Shown here: positions 8,540 through 16,926 of the stretch, in pieces | Layout of the letters: the number at the start of each line of letters is the position of its first letter | Position numbering within the stretch: position 1 is the first letter of the stretch | Source: Mesorhizobium sangaii | Lineage (GTDB): Bacteria; Pseudomonadota; Alphaproteobacteria; Rhizobiales; Rhizobiaceae | Direction: 5' to 3' | DNA length: 64,000 nt | NCBI RefSeq assembly: GCF_014207355.1 | Contig: NZ_JACHEF010000001.1 | Coordinates: 796,002-860,001 of the forward strand | Position numbers and translations under genes: made by a program | The notes under the pieces: model-generated | The model's input: only the letters and a program-made list of their open reading frames with translations | What the model was told of the DNA's origin: nothing | The model's database searches: none

Positions 8540-9202
8540 ATGCAATACGCCGCCTATGTTTTCGACGCCTACGGCACTCTGTTCGACGTGCATGCCGCCG
8601 TGCGCCGTCATGGCGACCAGATTGGGCCTGACGGCCAATTGTTGTCCGAAATCTGGCGCGCCAAGCAGCTTGAATATTCCTGGGTGCGCACGCTGATGGG
8701 CGCCTATGCCGATTTCTGGCAATTGACGGAACAGGCGCTCGATTTCGCCTTGCGCAAGGTTCCCTCGGCCGATCCTGGCCTCAGGGCCAAACTGCTGGAC
8801 GCCTACTGGCGGCTGGATTGCTATCCCGAAGTGCCGGCCGTGCTCAAGGCGCTCAAGGCTTCGGGAGCGAAGCTGGCGATCCTCTCCAACGGCTCGCCCG
8901 AAATGCTGCAGGCGGCGGTCAAGTCCGCCGCGCTCGATCAGGTTCTGGACGACATCTATTCGGTCGATACGGTCAGGCGCTTCAAGACCGATCCGGCGGT
9001 CTACGACATGGTCACCACCGGCTGGCGCCTCTACCCCAACGCGGTTTCCTTCCAGTCCTCCAATCGCTGGGACATCGCCGGTGCGACCAAATTCGGCTTC
9101 CGCACGGTTTGGATCAACCGTTCCAACCAGCCGGAAGAGTACCGGGACTTTCCACCGGCCCTGATCCTGCCTACGCTCGAAGCATTGGTGCCCGGCAGCT
9201 AG
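8540..9202 (+). CDS. Haloacid dehalogenase, type II (HAD superfamily)
   Basis: A 220-residue HAD-fold hydrolase resembling L-2-haloacid dehalogenases. The nucleophile D9 lies in VFDAYGTLFD, followed by the conserved Ser/Asn motif LSNGS, the Lys in RFKTDP and the acidic loop motif SSNRWDIAGA. These are the four HAD motifs, and SSNRWD is typical of the dehalogenase branch rather than phosphatases. The first ATG after the divergent region is used. The physiological substrate is uncertain because many annotated members have not been tested on halo-acids. Confidence 0.85.
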   Translation: MQYAAYVFDAYGTLFDVHAAVRRHGDQIGPDGQLLSEIWRAKQLEYSWVRTLMGAYADFWQLTEQALDFALRKVPSADPGLRAKLLDAYWRLDCYPEVPAVLKALKASGAKLAILSNGSPEMLQAAVKSAALDQVLDDIYSVDTVRRFKTDPAVYDMVTTGWRLYPNAVSFQSSNRWDIAGATKFGFRTVWINRSNQPEEYRDFPPALILPTLEALVPGS

Positions 9203-9283
9203 GTTGCAAAGCTGTGTCCCTGACGCCACAGTGGCGGCGCAGTCACAGCTTCGCCTTTGTTTGTCCACGTTCGGGCCAGAATC

Positions 9284-9308
9284 GGAACCGCCTATCGCGC
9301 CGGGTGTT
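9284..9308 (+). promoter_or_regulatory. EcfG/RpoE2-type promoter for the L,D-transpeptidase gene
   Basis: GGAAC (9284-9288), 17 nt, then GTT (9306-9308); about 67 bp upstream of the ATG at 9376. The GTT overlaps a small hairpin (GGGTGT...ACACCC, 9302-9319) that could belong to the end of the dehalogenase transcript. Confidence 0.65.
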
Positions 9309-9375
9309 GTCAGACACCCACGCAGCAGTCGGCGTTTCACGCTTTGTTGCGATTTGACACCTAAAGAAGGCAACC

Positions 9376-10203
9376 ATGTCCATAGCCGAAATCGAATCCT
9401 TTCGCCTGAGCCGTCGCGGCTTTCTCAACGCCGCTGCATTGGGCGCCGCTTCGATCGCGGTTTCCGCATGCGCCACCACCGGGCCGGAACCGGTCGAGCC
9501 GCCACCGCCGCCAACCTATGTCGAGCCGCCGCTGCCCGACTACGCGACGATGTACGCGGCCGTCAGCGATGGCGGCTTCGACCTTCCGCCAATACCGTTC
9601 GAGAGGATCGATCCGCAGTTCCTGCGCCAGATCGTCCCCGATCCGACCGGACAGAAGCCCGGCACCATCATCGTCGACACGACAGGGCATCATCTGTATC
9701 TCGTGCGCCAGGGCGGCCAGGCGATCCGCTACGGCGTCGGTCTCGGCCGCGCCGGCTTCGAATGGTCCGGCGACGCCGTCGTCCAGTGGAAGCAGAAATG
9801 GCCGAAATGGACGCCGCCGGATGAAATGGTCGCCCGGCAGCCGGAACTGAAGCCATACAGCGCCGACAATGGCGGCATGCCGGGCGGGCTGAAGAATCCG
9901 CTCGGGGCGCGCGCCCTCTACCTCTTCCAAGGCGACGTCGACACGCTCTACCGCCTGCACGGCTCACCTGAATGGAAGTCGATCGGCAAATCGGTCTCGT
10001 CAGGCTGCGTGCGCCTGATGAACCAGGACATCATCGATCTCTACGACCGCGTGCCTTCGAAGACGCCGGTGATCGTGACCAGCGACGTCAGCCAGCCGAT
10101 GGTGGCAACGGCCAACCGCCGGGCCATTCCGATCGACGCCGGCGTGCCGGACGGATCGGTCCTGCTCGGGCCGGTGAAAGCCATCACCAACTCGATCTTC
10201 TGA
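9376..10203 (+). CDS. L,D-transpeptidase (YkuD domain), Tat-like lipoprotein signal
   Basis: A 275-residue YkuD-domain enzyme that makes 3-3 peptidoglycan cross-links or links proteins to peptidoglycan in the periplasm. The N terminus combines a twin-Arg motif (SRRGFL, R13-R14) with a lipobox-like IAVSAC at C32, so it may be a Tat-exported lipoprotein. A Pro-rich linker follows. The catalytic motif is intact: H195 in HGSPEW and C211 in SSGCVR. An EcfG-type promoter lies upstream, consistent with envelope remodelling under stress. The last 49 nt of the gene are repeated at 13414-13462 and bracket a three-gene cassette. Confidence 0.92.
   Translation: MSIAEIESFRLSRRGFLNAAALGAASIAVSACATTGPEPVEPPPPPTYVEPPLPDYATMYAAVSDGGFDLPPIPFERIDPQFLRQIVPDPTGQKPGTIIVDTTGHHLYLVRQGGQAIRYGVGLGRAGFEWSGDAVVQWKQKWPKWTPPDEMVARQPELKPYSADNGGMPGGLKNPLGARALYLFQGDVDTLYRLHGSPEWKSIGKSVSSGCVRLMNQDIIDLYDRVPSKTPVIVTSDVSQPMVATANRRAIPIDAGVPDGSVLLGPVKAITNSIF
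10154..10202 (+). repeat. 49-bp direct repeat, left copy (3' end of the transpeptidase gene)
   Basis: This copy is the last 16 codons of the L,D-transpeptidase gene plus the first two bases of its stop. It matches 13414-13462 at 48 of 49 positions; the only difference is G at 10173 versus A at 13433. Homology stops abruptly on both sides. Confidence 0.93.
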
Positions 10204-10278
10204 GCCGCGGGGTGCGTGGCGGAAGGGCCATGCGAGCATCGTGCGCATTTTCGGACGTGCAGGTTTTGACGAAGGCCG

Positions 10279-10920
10279 TCAACCTGTCGGGGGTGCCGCG
10301 ACGCCGGCGTAGTGGCTTCCCAATTGCCAGAAGGGCGGCGAGAACCGCCCGCGCTCCTCTTCAACGAGACTGAAACCCGCCCCGCGGATCAAGAGCAACG
10401 GATCGCGATTGAGGTGGCAGCCGCCGGCGATCCGCCCCCACAGCCTGTTGAGGCGCTCCTGCCATCTGCGGCAACGCGGCTCCTCGGCCTGGCCATGCTC
10501 GATGAAGATCAGCCGACCCGTCGGCTTCAGGATGCGTCGGATTTCGGCCAGCGCCGCCTCAGGATCCGGAATGGTACAGAAGGCATAGGTCACGACAACC
10601 GTGTTGGCGAAGGCGTCGGCCAGCGGCAGGCTTTCGCCGCCGGCCCGGAGGCATTCGACATCGAACGGCATGGAACGGCTCTTCGGTCCGGCCAGGCCGA
10701 GCATCGTGCCGTCCGGATCGACGCCGACCAGCCGCTCCACCCTGGCAGCGTCGTAATAGGGAAGGTTCAGGCCGGACCCGAAGCCGACTTCGACGACAAT
10801 GCCCTCTGCCCGCGGGATCATTCGCCTTCGCATGTGCGCAAATGTGTTGGCCGAACAGCCGGCATGGACGACGTAGGGAGCAATGCAGCGTGCATACCAG
10901 GAGAGACAGGTTTGGCACAT
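10279..10920 (-). CDS. Class I SAM-dependent methyltransferase
   Basis: A 213-residue methyltransferase with the SAM-binding motif EVGFGSGLNLPYYD at about residue 43, the acidic residue of strand 2 in LVGVDPDGTM, and the later strands VVVTYAFCTIPDPEAAL and RLIFIEHG. Overall it resembles the METTL7/UbiE-like small-molecule methyltransferases. The N terminus (MCQTCLSWYARCIAPYVVHAGCS) is Cys-rich and might be membrane-associated. It sits 3 bp downstream of the hydrolase gene, so both are probably one transcript. The substrate is unknown. Confidence 0.85.
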   Translation of the reverse strand: MCQTCLSWYARCIAPYVVHAGCSANTFAHMRRRMIPRAEGIVVEVGFGSGLNLPYYDAARVERLVGVDPDGTMLGLAGPKSRSMPFDVECLRAGGESLPLADAFANTVVVTYAFCTIPDPEAALAEIRRILKPTGRLIFIEHGQAEEPRCRRWQERLNRLWGRIAGGCHLNRDPLLLIRGAGFSLVEEERGRFSPPFWQLGSHYAGVAAPPTG

Positions 10921-10923
10921 GGC

Positions 10924-11730
10924 TTAGCCTCCTTGCCTTGTGTTCTGAGCGCCGACACGGCCCAGAAAAGCGTCCACCGCCGGCGCCACGGTGTCGACAT
11001 CGAGGAAGGCCGTGACATGGTTCTTGCCCGCGAGCGGCAGAAACTCGCCGCCCGCCAGGTCCGCGAAATTCCGGACGGGCTCGCAACGGGGATCGAGCGT
11101 GCCGCTGATTGCCAACACCGGTATCCCCAGCCCCGCGAAGGCCGCCGAGAAATCCAGCCTGTCCTTGGCAAGGCTTGCTTGAACAGCGGTGAGATCGTTG
11201 GCCCGGATCCGCCGGCTTGCGGCCTGCGAAAGGTCGGGGGCCAGTTGCGTCAAGAAGGCGAGCCAAGTCTCGAAGTCATTCTTGAGCGCCGCTCGCAGGG
11301 AGGTGAGATCCTCCGCGTACGGATGCGCGCCATTGACGATCAGCGCGCTGACGCGGTCCGGGTGGTAGAGAGCCACGGCCAGCGCGACCACGCCGCCCAT
11401 TGAATGTCCCATCAGTGCAGCATGCTCGACACCGGCACGGTCGAGCACGGCAACGACATCTGCTGCCCGCCTGAGCCCGGAATAGGCGATCGGATTGTGA
11501 GGCTTTCCGCTCCGGCCATGGCCGCGGCAATCGATGAGGATCAGCCGGCGCCCGCGCCGCAGCAGTTGGTCGACGTAACCCGCCTCGTGCCAGGACTCGC
11601 TGTTTTCGGTCACGCCATGCAGCAGTACGAGCGGCTCGCCGCGACCCAAGTCCTCGTAGGCGATAGAGATGCCGTCCCTGACAACAGCCTCGGACGTGCA
11701 ATGATAGGCGAGAGTATTGACCAGTGACAT
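10924..11730 (-). CDS. Alpha/beta hydrolase
   Basis: A 268-residue alpha/beta hydrolase of the esterase/epoxide-hydrolase/lactonase type. The oxyanion-hole motif LLHGVTENSESW is followed by the nucleophile elbow GHSMGG (S110), D213 in SGTLDPR and H238 in GKNHVTAF, so the triad is complete. GGAG precedes the ATG at 11730; an in-frame extension upstream to 11829 has no support. It is divergent from the SARP-hydrolase regulator across about 100 bp and is followed by the methyltransferase. The substrate is unknown; context suggests the fused regulator controls it. Confidence 0.87.
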   Translation of the reverse strand: MSLVNTLAYHCTSEAVVRDGISIAYEDLGRGEPLVLLHGVTENSESWHEAGYVDQLLRRGRRLILIDCRGHGRSGKPHNPIAYSGLRRAADVVAVLDRAGVEHAALMGHSMGGVVALAVALYHPDRVSALIVNGAHPYAEDLTSLRAALKNDFETWLAFLTQLAPDLSQAASRRIRANDLTAVQASLAKDRLDFSAAFAGLGIPVLAISGTLDPRCEPVRNFADLAGGEFLPLAGKNHVTAFLDVDTVAPAVDAFLGRVGAQNTRQGG

Positions 11731-11837
11731 TTCTCGCTCCAAGGGAGTTTCCTGATTGGGCCCAATCGGCCCGACCTCCCGGGGTGGATAGGATGCCGGC
11801 GTCCCCTCGACGTCCCCGCGCGGCCGCATACGGATCG

Positions 11838-13382
11838 ATGGAGCGATTGGAGTTCCGACTTCTGGGTTTTCCTGAGTTCCGTCTGAACGGGCGGCGGGTG
11901 GAACTTGCCTTGCGCAAGGCGGCAGCGCTCCTCATCTACCTCGCCGAGGCCGCCGGGCCTGTGGCGCGTGAGGTCGCAGCCACGCTTCTGTGGCCCGAAA
12001 CCGACGAGGAAGCCGCACGCGCACGCCTTCGGCGCACGCTGTATAAAATCCGCATCGCGTTCGGCAGCGAGGTTATCGCTACCAGCGGAACATCCCTAAG
12101 CCTGCACCCGGCGCTGTCCGTTGAGGTCGACTCCAAGGTTTTCGAGCATGCCTGCAATGTCGGTCCTCTCGACGGGGCAGCCGACATGCACGAGGGCGAC
12201 TACCTCGCCGGCTTCTCCGTCCCGGATTGTCCGGAATTCGAGGAATGGGTCTTCTTCAGGCGCGAGGCCCTGCGCAGCCGGCTGGTGCAGGCGCTGGAGC
12301 GGCTCATCGAAGCGAAGATCGCTGCCGGTGAGCCTCGCAGCGCGGTCGTGCATGCGACGCGCCTGACGGGACTGGACCCTTTGAGCGAAAGTGCGCACCG
12401 TCACCTGATCGGTGCCCACCTTGCGGCCGGGGACAGGGCGGCAGCCGAGCGCCAAAGGGAAACCTGTGTTCGATTGCTGCGGGAAGAACTCGGCATAACG
12501 CCGGACCCAGCCACGCTTGCCCTGCTGCGCGAGCCATATCACGATGCCGCCCTGGACGTGCCCAGAACGCGCTACGTCGAGGCGGACGGCATCCATATCG
12601 CCTACCAGATCGTTGGCAGCGGTCCGATCGATATCGTGCTTGTTCCGGGCTTCATTTCGCATGTCGAGCGGATCTGGGAAGACAGAAGCTGCCGCGCCTG
12701 GATCACCGCGGTTTCGCGTCTCGGCCGCCTGATCCTTTTCGACCGGCGAGGCATGGGACTTTCCGACCGTGTCGGTGCCCGCCCGACCGTCGAAGCAACG
12801 GCGCAGGATATTCTGGCGGTCATGAACGCGGCCAGCAGCCGTAGGGCCTTGCTCATCGGCGCATCAGAAGGTGGGCCGGGTTGTGTCCGTTTTGCCGTAA
12901 ACCACTCCGATCGCCTGATCGGTCTTGTTCTCTGGGGGTCCCTTGCGAAAGGCAGCCGCGCGCCCGACTATCCGTTTGCCCTGACAGTCGCGCAATACGA
13001 TCTGTGGAAGCAACGGCTGCTTGCCAGTTGGGGTGGCCCGGCGGAAATCGAAACTTTCGCCCCGAGCCTGGCCGCAGACCGCCAGGCGCAGACCTGGTGG
13101 GCTGGGTTGCTCAGGGCAGCCTCCAGTCCCGGCGCGGTCGCGGGCCTACTGGAAGCGCTGCGTGATACCGATGTCCGTCATCTCCTTGCAAAGGTTTCGG
13201 CAAGGACGACGGTTCTGCACCGTTCCGGCGACCGCGCCGTTCGCATCGAAGCCGGGCGCTTCCTGGCGGCCAACATCCCAGGCGCGAAGTTTATTGAGGT
13301 TGCCGGTAACGATCACTGGTTCTGGGTCGGCGACCAACAGCCGCTGCTTAATAGCATAGGCGCGTTTTCACGACGTAGCTGA
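11838..13382 (+). CDS. SARP/BTAD-type regulator fused to an alpha/beta hydrolase
   Basis: A 514-residue two-part protein. Residues 1-95 look like an OmpR-type winged helix (MERLEFRLLGFPEFRLNG start, then ARARLRRTLYKIR as recognition region). Residues about 95-235 are the helical BTAD repeat domain of SARP regulators (FEEWVFFRREALRSRLVQALERL; GDRAAAERQRETCVRLLREELGITPDP). From about 245 a full alpha/beta hydrolase begins at YVEADGIHIAYQIVG, with S343 in GASEGG, D465 in SGDRAV and H493 in NDHWFW, so the catalytic triad is intact. An alternative start at 11793 would add 15 residues. It is divergent from a stand-alone hydrolase, which it may control; the fused domain could sense or process the ligand. 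Confidence 0.82.
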   Translation: MERLEFRLLGFPEFRLNGRRVELALRKAAALLIYLAEAAGPVAREVAATLLWPETDEEAARARLRRTLYKIRIAFGSEVIATSGTSLSLHPALSVEVDSKVFEHACNVGPLDGAADMHEGDYLAGFSVPDCPEFEEWVFFRREALRSRLVQALERLIEAKIAAGEPRSAVVHATRLTGLDPLSESAHRHLIGAHLAAGDRAAAERQRETCVRLLREELGITPDPATLALLREPYHDAALDVPRTRYVEADGIHIAYQIVGSGPIDIVLVPGFISHVERIWEDRSCRAWITAVSRLGRLILFDRRGMGLSDRVGARPTVEATAQDILAVMNAASSRRALLIGASEGGPGCVRFAVNHSDRLIGLVLWGSLAKGSRAPDYPFALTVAQYDLWKQRLLASWGGPAEIETFAPSLAADRQAQTWWAGLLRAASSPGAVAGLLEALRDTDVRHLLAKVSARTTVLHRSGDRAVRIEAGRFLAANIPGAKFIEVAGNDHWFWVGDQQPLLNSIGAFSRRS

Positions 13383-13413
13383 TGGCCCAGCCAAGGGCGC
13401 GCACTGCTGGGAT

Positions 13414-13462
13414 GATCGGTCCTGCTCGGGCCAGTGAAAGCCATCACCAACTCGATCTTCTG
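13414..13462 (+). repeat. 49-bp direct repeat, right copy
   Basis: Matches the 3' end of the L,D-transpeptidase gene (10154-10202) at 48 of 49 positions, but has no stop in the corresponding frame and no coding role. About 100 bp of unremarkable sequence separates it from the end of the DUF853 gene. Confidence 0.93.
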
Positions 13463-13565
13463 GTCCCGAGTCAGCGTCGCTTCTCTTGGACAGGTGCAAA
13501 GCAAGCAGCCCACCGGCATCGGCTCAAGGCACGTTAAGGCAGGGAAGCGGTGGCGAACCGGATGC

Positions 13566-15113
13566 TCACCTGCCCCTGGACAGGCTGCCCAATATGCCGC
13601 GCACGATCGCCCGGCCGACCGACGAACCCACCGAGCGCACCACCGACTTGATCGCGGCTTCCGCCACCGTCTGGCGATTGGACGGGCGCGGCGCCGGCGC
13701 TCGCCTGCCACCCGATTGCGGTGCCGGGTCGTCATTGCCGAAGCCGGGAATGGTCCAGCGCGAACCGCCGCTTCCCGCCTGCTGAGCCTGCTCTTCGGCG
13801 TCCTGCGCCTCCCTGGCCTTTTTCTGCAGCATCTCGAAAGCCGATTCGCGATCGATGGCCTGATCGTACTGGCCGGCGACCGGGCTTTCCTGGATCAGCT
13901 TTTGCCGCTCGGCAGGCGTGATCGGGCCGAGGCGCGAGGCCGGCGGGCGGATCAGCGTTCGCTGCACCATGGACGGAACACCCTTGGTCTCAAGCGTCGA
14001 GACCAACGCCTCGCCGGTGCCGAGCTGGGTGATCGCGGTGGCGCAATCGAAGTCGGGATTCGGCCTGAAGGTTTCGGCCGCGGTCTTCACCGCCTTCTGC
14101 TCGCGCGGCGTATAGGCGCGCAGCGCGTGCTGCACCCGGTTGCCGAGCTGGGCGAGAACGGTTTCTGGAACATCCAGCGGGTTTTGCGTAACGAAATAGA
14201 CGCCAACGCCCTTCGAGCGGATCAGCCGAACCACCTGCTCGACACGATCGATCAGCACTTTCGGCGCGTCCTCGAAAAGCAGATGCGCTTCGTCGAAGAA
14301 GAACACCAGCTTCGGCCTGTCGGGATCGCCGACTTCCGGCAGCACCTCGAACAGCTCCGACATCAGCCACAGCAGGAAGGTCGCGTAGAGCCGCGGATTC
14401 ATCATCAGCTTGTCGGCGGCAAGCACGCTGATGGCGCCGCGTCCGTCACGGGTTGTGCGCATGATGTCGGCGATGCGCAAGGCCGGCTCGCCGAAGAAAT
14501 GCGCCGCACCTTGCTGCTCGAGAACCAGCAACGTGCGCTGGATGGCTCCCACCGAGGGCTTGGTCACATTGCCGTAACGCGAACCCAGTTCGTCGGCGCG
14601 CTCGGCGATGTTGGCCAGCAGCGCCTGCAGGTCCTTCATGTCGAGCAGCAGCAGGCCTTCCTCGTCCGCCAGGCGGAAGGCGATGTTCATGATGCCTTCC
14701 TGCGCCTCGGTCAGGTTCATCAGGCGCGACAAAAGCAACGGCCCCATTTCGGAAACTGTGGCGCGGATCGGATGGCCCTGCTCGCCGAACAGATCCCAGA
14801 AAATGACCGGAAATTCCTGGAAGTCATAGGGGTCTAGCTTGACCTGCTCGGCCCGCTTGACCAGAAAATCCTGTGCCGTGCCCATCATGGCGATGCCGGA
14901 CAGGTCGCCCTTGATGTCGGCGCAGAACACCGGCACGCCGGCATTGGAAAAACCTTCGGCCAGAATCTGCAAGCTGACGGTCTTGCCCGTGCCGGTGGCG
15001 CCGGTCACCAGCCCGTGACGGTTGCCATATTGCAGCAGCAGGTGCTCGGCACGCTGATAGCTGTCGTCCGGCTTGCGGCTGGCGCCGATGAAAATGCTGG
15101 TGTCGTCAGCCAT
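13566..15113 (-). CDS. HerA-like ATPase, DUF853 family
   Basis: A 515-residue cytosolic P-loop ATPase of the DUF853/YjgR type, related to HerA/FtsK helicase-translocases. Walker A is GATGTGKT (residues 38-45) and Walker B is LVFFFDEAH; an [26 protein letters not shown] stretch carries the sensor and arginine-finger region. The C terminus, after about residue 440, is a low-complexity Ala/Gln/Pro/Arg linker ending in a short conserved tail. The biochemical role of this family is not established. Length is normal and it appears monocistronic. Confidence 0.9.
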   Translation of the reverse strand: MADDTSIFIGASRKPDDSYQRAEHLLLQYGNRHGLVTGATGTGKTVSLQILAEGFSNAGVPVFCADIKGDLSGIAMMGTAQDFLVKRAEQVKLDPYDFQEFPVIFWDLFGEQGHPIRATVSEMGPLLLSRLMNLTEAQEGIMNIAFRLADEEGLLLLDMKDLQALLANIAERADELGSRYGNVTKPSVGAIQRTLLVLEQQGAAHFFGEPALRIADIMRTTRDGRGAISVLAADKLMMNPRLYATFLLWLMSELFEVLPEVGDPDRPKLVFFFDEAHLLFEDAPKVLIDRVEQVVRLIRSKGVGVYFVTQNPLDVPETVLAQLGNRVQHALRAYTPREQKAVKTAAETFRPNPDFDCATAITQLGTGEALVSTLETKGVPSMVQRTLIRPPASRLGPITPAERQKLIQESPVAGQYDQAIDRESAFEMLQKKAREAQDAEEQAQQAGSGGSRWTIPGFGNDDPAPQSGGRRAPAPRPSNRQTVAEAAIKSVVRSVGSSVGRAIVRGILGSLSRGR

Positions 15114-15194
15114 ATGTCGGGTCTCCGCAAACTGATGTGTTTAAAGCCAGTGGGCTTGCCGCAGGTATAGTGAGGCCCTTGCACAGCGACAATG

Positions 15195-15302
15195 CCAATC
15201 GTTCAAGTGGGGCCAATCGTTCAAGTGGGGCAAATCGTTCAAGTGGGGCCAATCGTTGGAGTGGGGCCATTCGTTCAAGTGGGGCCAATGGTCGAAATCG
15301 GC
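15195..15302 (+). repeat. 18-bp tandem repeat, five copies plus a degenerate sixth
   Basis: Consensus CCAATCGTTCAAGTGGGG, at 15195-15212, 15213-15230, 15231-15248, 15249-15266 and 15267-15284, then a worn copy to 15302. Most copies differ by one or two bases. The array lies in the 370 bp between the divergent DUF853 and mutA genes, immediately upstream of an EcfG-type promoter site. A multiple of three bp would allow coding, but no frame has a start with ribosome-binding site, so it is taken as non-coding. Confidence 0.93.
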
Positions 15303-15307
15303 TTTTT

Positions 15308-15332
15308 GGAACTTGCGGATTTTGCCGGTGTT
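15308..15332 (+). promoter_or_regulatory. EcfG/RpoE2-type promoter-like site upstream of mutA
   Basis: GGAAC (15308-15312), 17 nt, GTT (15330-15332), about 150 bp before the mutA ATG and 5 bp after the tandem repeat array. The distance to the gene is longer than for the other sites, so this one is less certain. Confidence 0.45.
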
Positions 15333-15483
15333 TGGCAATCGTTCATGGTTCGTCCATCCACGCTACCTATATCTGATGGATTGAATTCCGACCCTGAAAG
15401 CGCATTGCATTGCGATATCGGACCGTGGACCGTAGACTGAACTGCTCCAGGCTGGTGCGGCCGCATGAAAGTGAGGAAGACGG

Positions 15484-16926
15484 ATGGGCGCCGGAGCCTT
15501 GATCCAGGACGTTGAACCCGAGAATGCCGAGCGCCAGCGATGGCTGGCCCTGGCGGAAAAGGCGTTGGCTGGCGCATCCTTCGAGGAAAAGCTGGTCTCG
15601 CATACCGACGACAACATCCGCATCGAACCGCTCTACGACCGCAGCATCGCAGCGGAACCGATCGTGCGCGCAAACCCGAAATTGCCCTGGATCGTCAGCC
15701 AGCGCATCGATGATCCGGATATCGAGCGCGCCAGAGCCCAGGCCCTCGAAGACGTAGCGCAAGGCGCGACGGGATTGTCGCTTGTCTTCGAAGGCGCACC
15801 GAACGCATTCGGCTTCGGCCTGCCGAGAACGGCGCAGGCGCTGGAGACGGTGCTGGACGGCGTACCGCTCAATCGCATCCAGGTCCGTATCGATGCACAT
15901 CCCTGGAGTCGCGCCGTGGCCGACTGGCTGGTGGCGTTCCTGAGCAAGCGCCGTTCGGATCCGGCAAAGCTCAACCTCTCCTTCGGCATCGATCCGGCGG
16001 CGATCTTCGCCGGAACCGGCCGGCTGCGCATGTCGATCGAGGCGCTGCGGGCCTCGATGCCGCAGTCGCTGGCGCATTTCTTCTCGATGGGCGTTCCGGG
16101 CGTGCTCCTGGAGGCGGACGGGCGCGTGTTCCACAACGCCGGCGCCACGGAGGCGCAGGAGCTTGGCATCATGCTGGCTTCTGCCGTGTCCTACCTGAGA
16201 ATGTTCGAGACGGCGCGGCAGCCGCTTGTCTATGCGGCACCCCATATCGGCTTCGCGCTCAGCGTCGACCAGGACCAGTTCCTGTCGGTGGCCAAGGTGC
16301 GGGCGCTGCGCAGGCTTTGGGCACGGGTGCAGGAGGCCTGCTCGATCCCCAACTCCACGGCCAATATCCATGCCGAGACGTCGTTTCGCATGATGACGGC
16401 CATGGATCCGGAGACCAATATCCTGCGCACCACAATTGCCTGCTTTGCCGCGGCATCCGGCGGCGCCGATTCGATCTCCATCCTGCCGCACACGATCGCG
16501 CATGGCTTGCCGGCGGGTTTTGCCCGCCGCGTCGCCCGCAACGCCCAGCTGATCATGGCCCATGAAAGCCATATCGACCATGTCGGCGACCCTGCCTATG
16601 GCTCCGGCGGGGTCGAAGCGCTGACCGCGCAACTGTGCGAGATGGCGTGGGCGGAACTACAGACAATCGAGGCCGAGGGCGGCGTCTTGTCCAGCCTTCA
16701 GGACGGACACATCCAGAAGCGCGTTCACGCCGCGGCGGCGCGACGCAACGCAGCCTACCGGGCTGGCGAGCGGGTCATCATCGGCACCACGCTCTACCCG
16801 TCGAAAAGCGAACGTCCCGTCGAGACGCTGGCAGCGGAACGGCGGCCCGCCTTCAGCGAAGGCGTTGCCGTGTGCGAACCGCTGTTTCCGGTCCGCATCG
16901 ACCAATCGATCGGAGCTGCCTCTTGA
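15484..16926 (+). CDS. mutA: Methylmalonyl-CoA mutase, small (beta) subunit
   Basis: A 480-residue partner of the catalytic subunit of methylmalonyl-CoA mutase, which interconverts methylmalonyl-CoA and succinyl-CoA in propionate and odd-chain fatty-acid use. The barrel domain is recognisable ([67 protein letters not shown]). It ends soon after the barrel, so the degenerate C-terminal B12-like domain found in longer small subunits (over 600 residues) is missing. AGGA precedes the ATG. The gene overlaps mutB by 4 nt (TTGA). Confidence 0.88.
   Translation: MGAGALIQDVEPENAERQRWLALAEKALAGASFEEKLVSHTDDNIRIEPLYDRSIAAEPIVRANPKLPWIVSQRIDDPDIERARAQALEDVAQGATGLSLVFEGAPNAFGFGLPRTAQALETVLDGVPLNRIQVRIDAHPWSRAVADWLVAFLSKRRSDPAKLNLSFGIDPAAIFAGTGRLRMSIEALRASMPQSLAHFFSMGVPGVLLEADGRVFHNAGATEAQELGIMLASAVSYLRMFETARQPLVYAAPHIGFALSVDQDQFLSVAKVRALRRLWARVQEACSIPNSTANIHAETSFRMMTAMDPETNILRTTIACFAAASGGADSISILPHTIAHGLPAGFARRVARNAQLIMAHESHIDHVGDPAYGSGGVEALTAQLCEMAWAELQTIEAEGGVLSSLQDGHIQKRVHAAAARRNAAYRAGERVIIGTTLYPSKSERPVETLAAERRPAFSEGVAVCEPLFPVRIDQSIGAAS

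Larger units (their letters stand above)
10203..13462. mobile_element. Putative inserted three-gene cassette (3.26 kb) bounded by 49-bp direct repeats
   Basis: One repeat unit plus unique DNA, 3260 bp, lies between the L,D-transpeptidase and the DUF853 ATPase. It encodes a SAM methyltransferase and an alpha/beta hydrolase on the minus strand and a divergent SARP-hydrolase fusion regulator on the plus strand. The left repeat is the intact gene end with its stop. The right repeat continues without a stop, so it is a duplicated remnant rather than the old gene end. No integrase or transposase is present, so the mechanism (site-specific insertion, circle integration or tandem duplication) is open. 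Confidence 0.6.

Noticed and set aside
10203..13462. Insertion sequence
   Set aside because: There is no transposase and no terminal inverted repeats; the boundaries are 49-bp direct repeats, too long for a normal IS target duplication.
15195..15302. CRISPR array
   Set aside because: The repeats are contiguous without spacers and no cas genes are present.
15137..15440. Coding readings of the 18-bp repeat (repeats such as VQVGPI or NDWPHL)
   Set aside because: The repeat length is a multiple of three, so every frame gives a repetitive peptide; none has a supported start, and the array looks non-coding.
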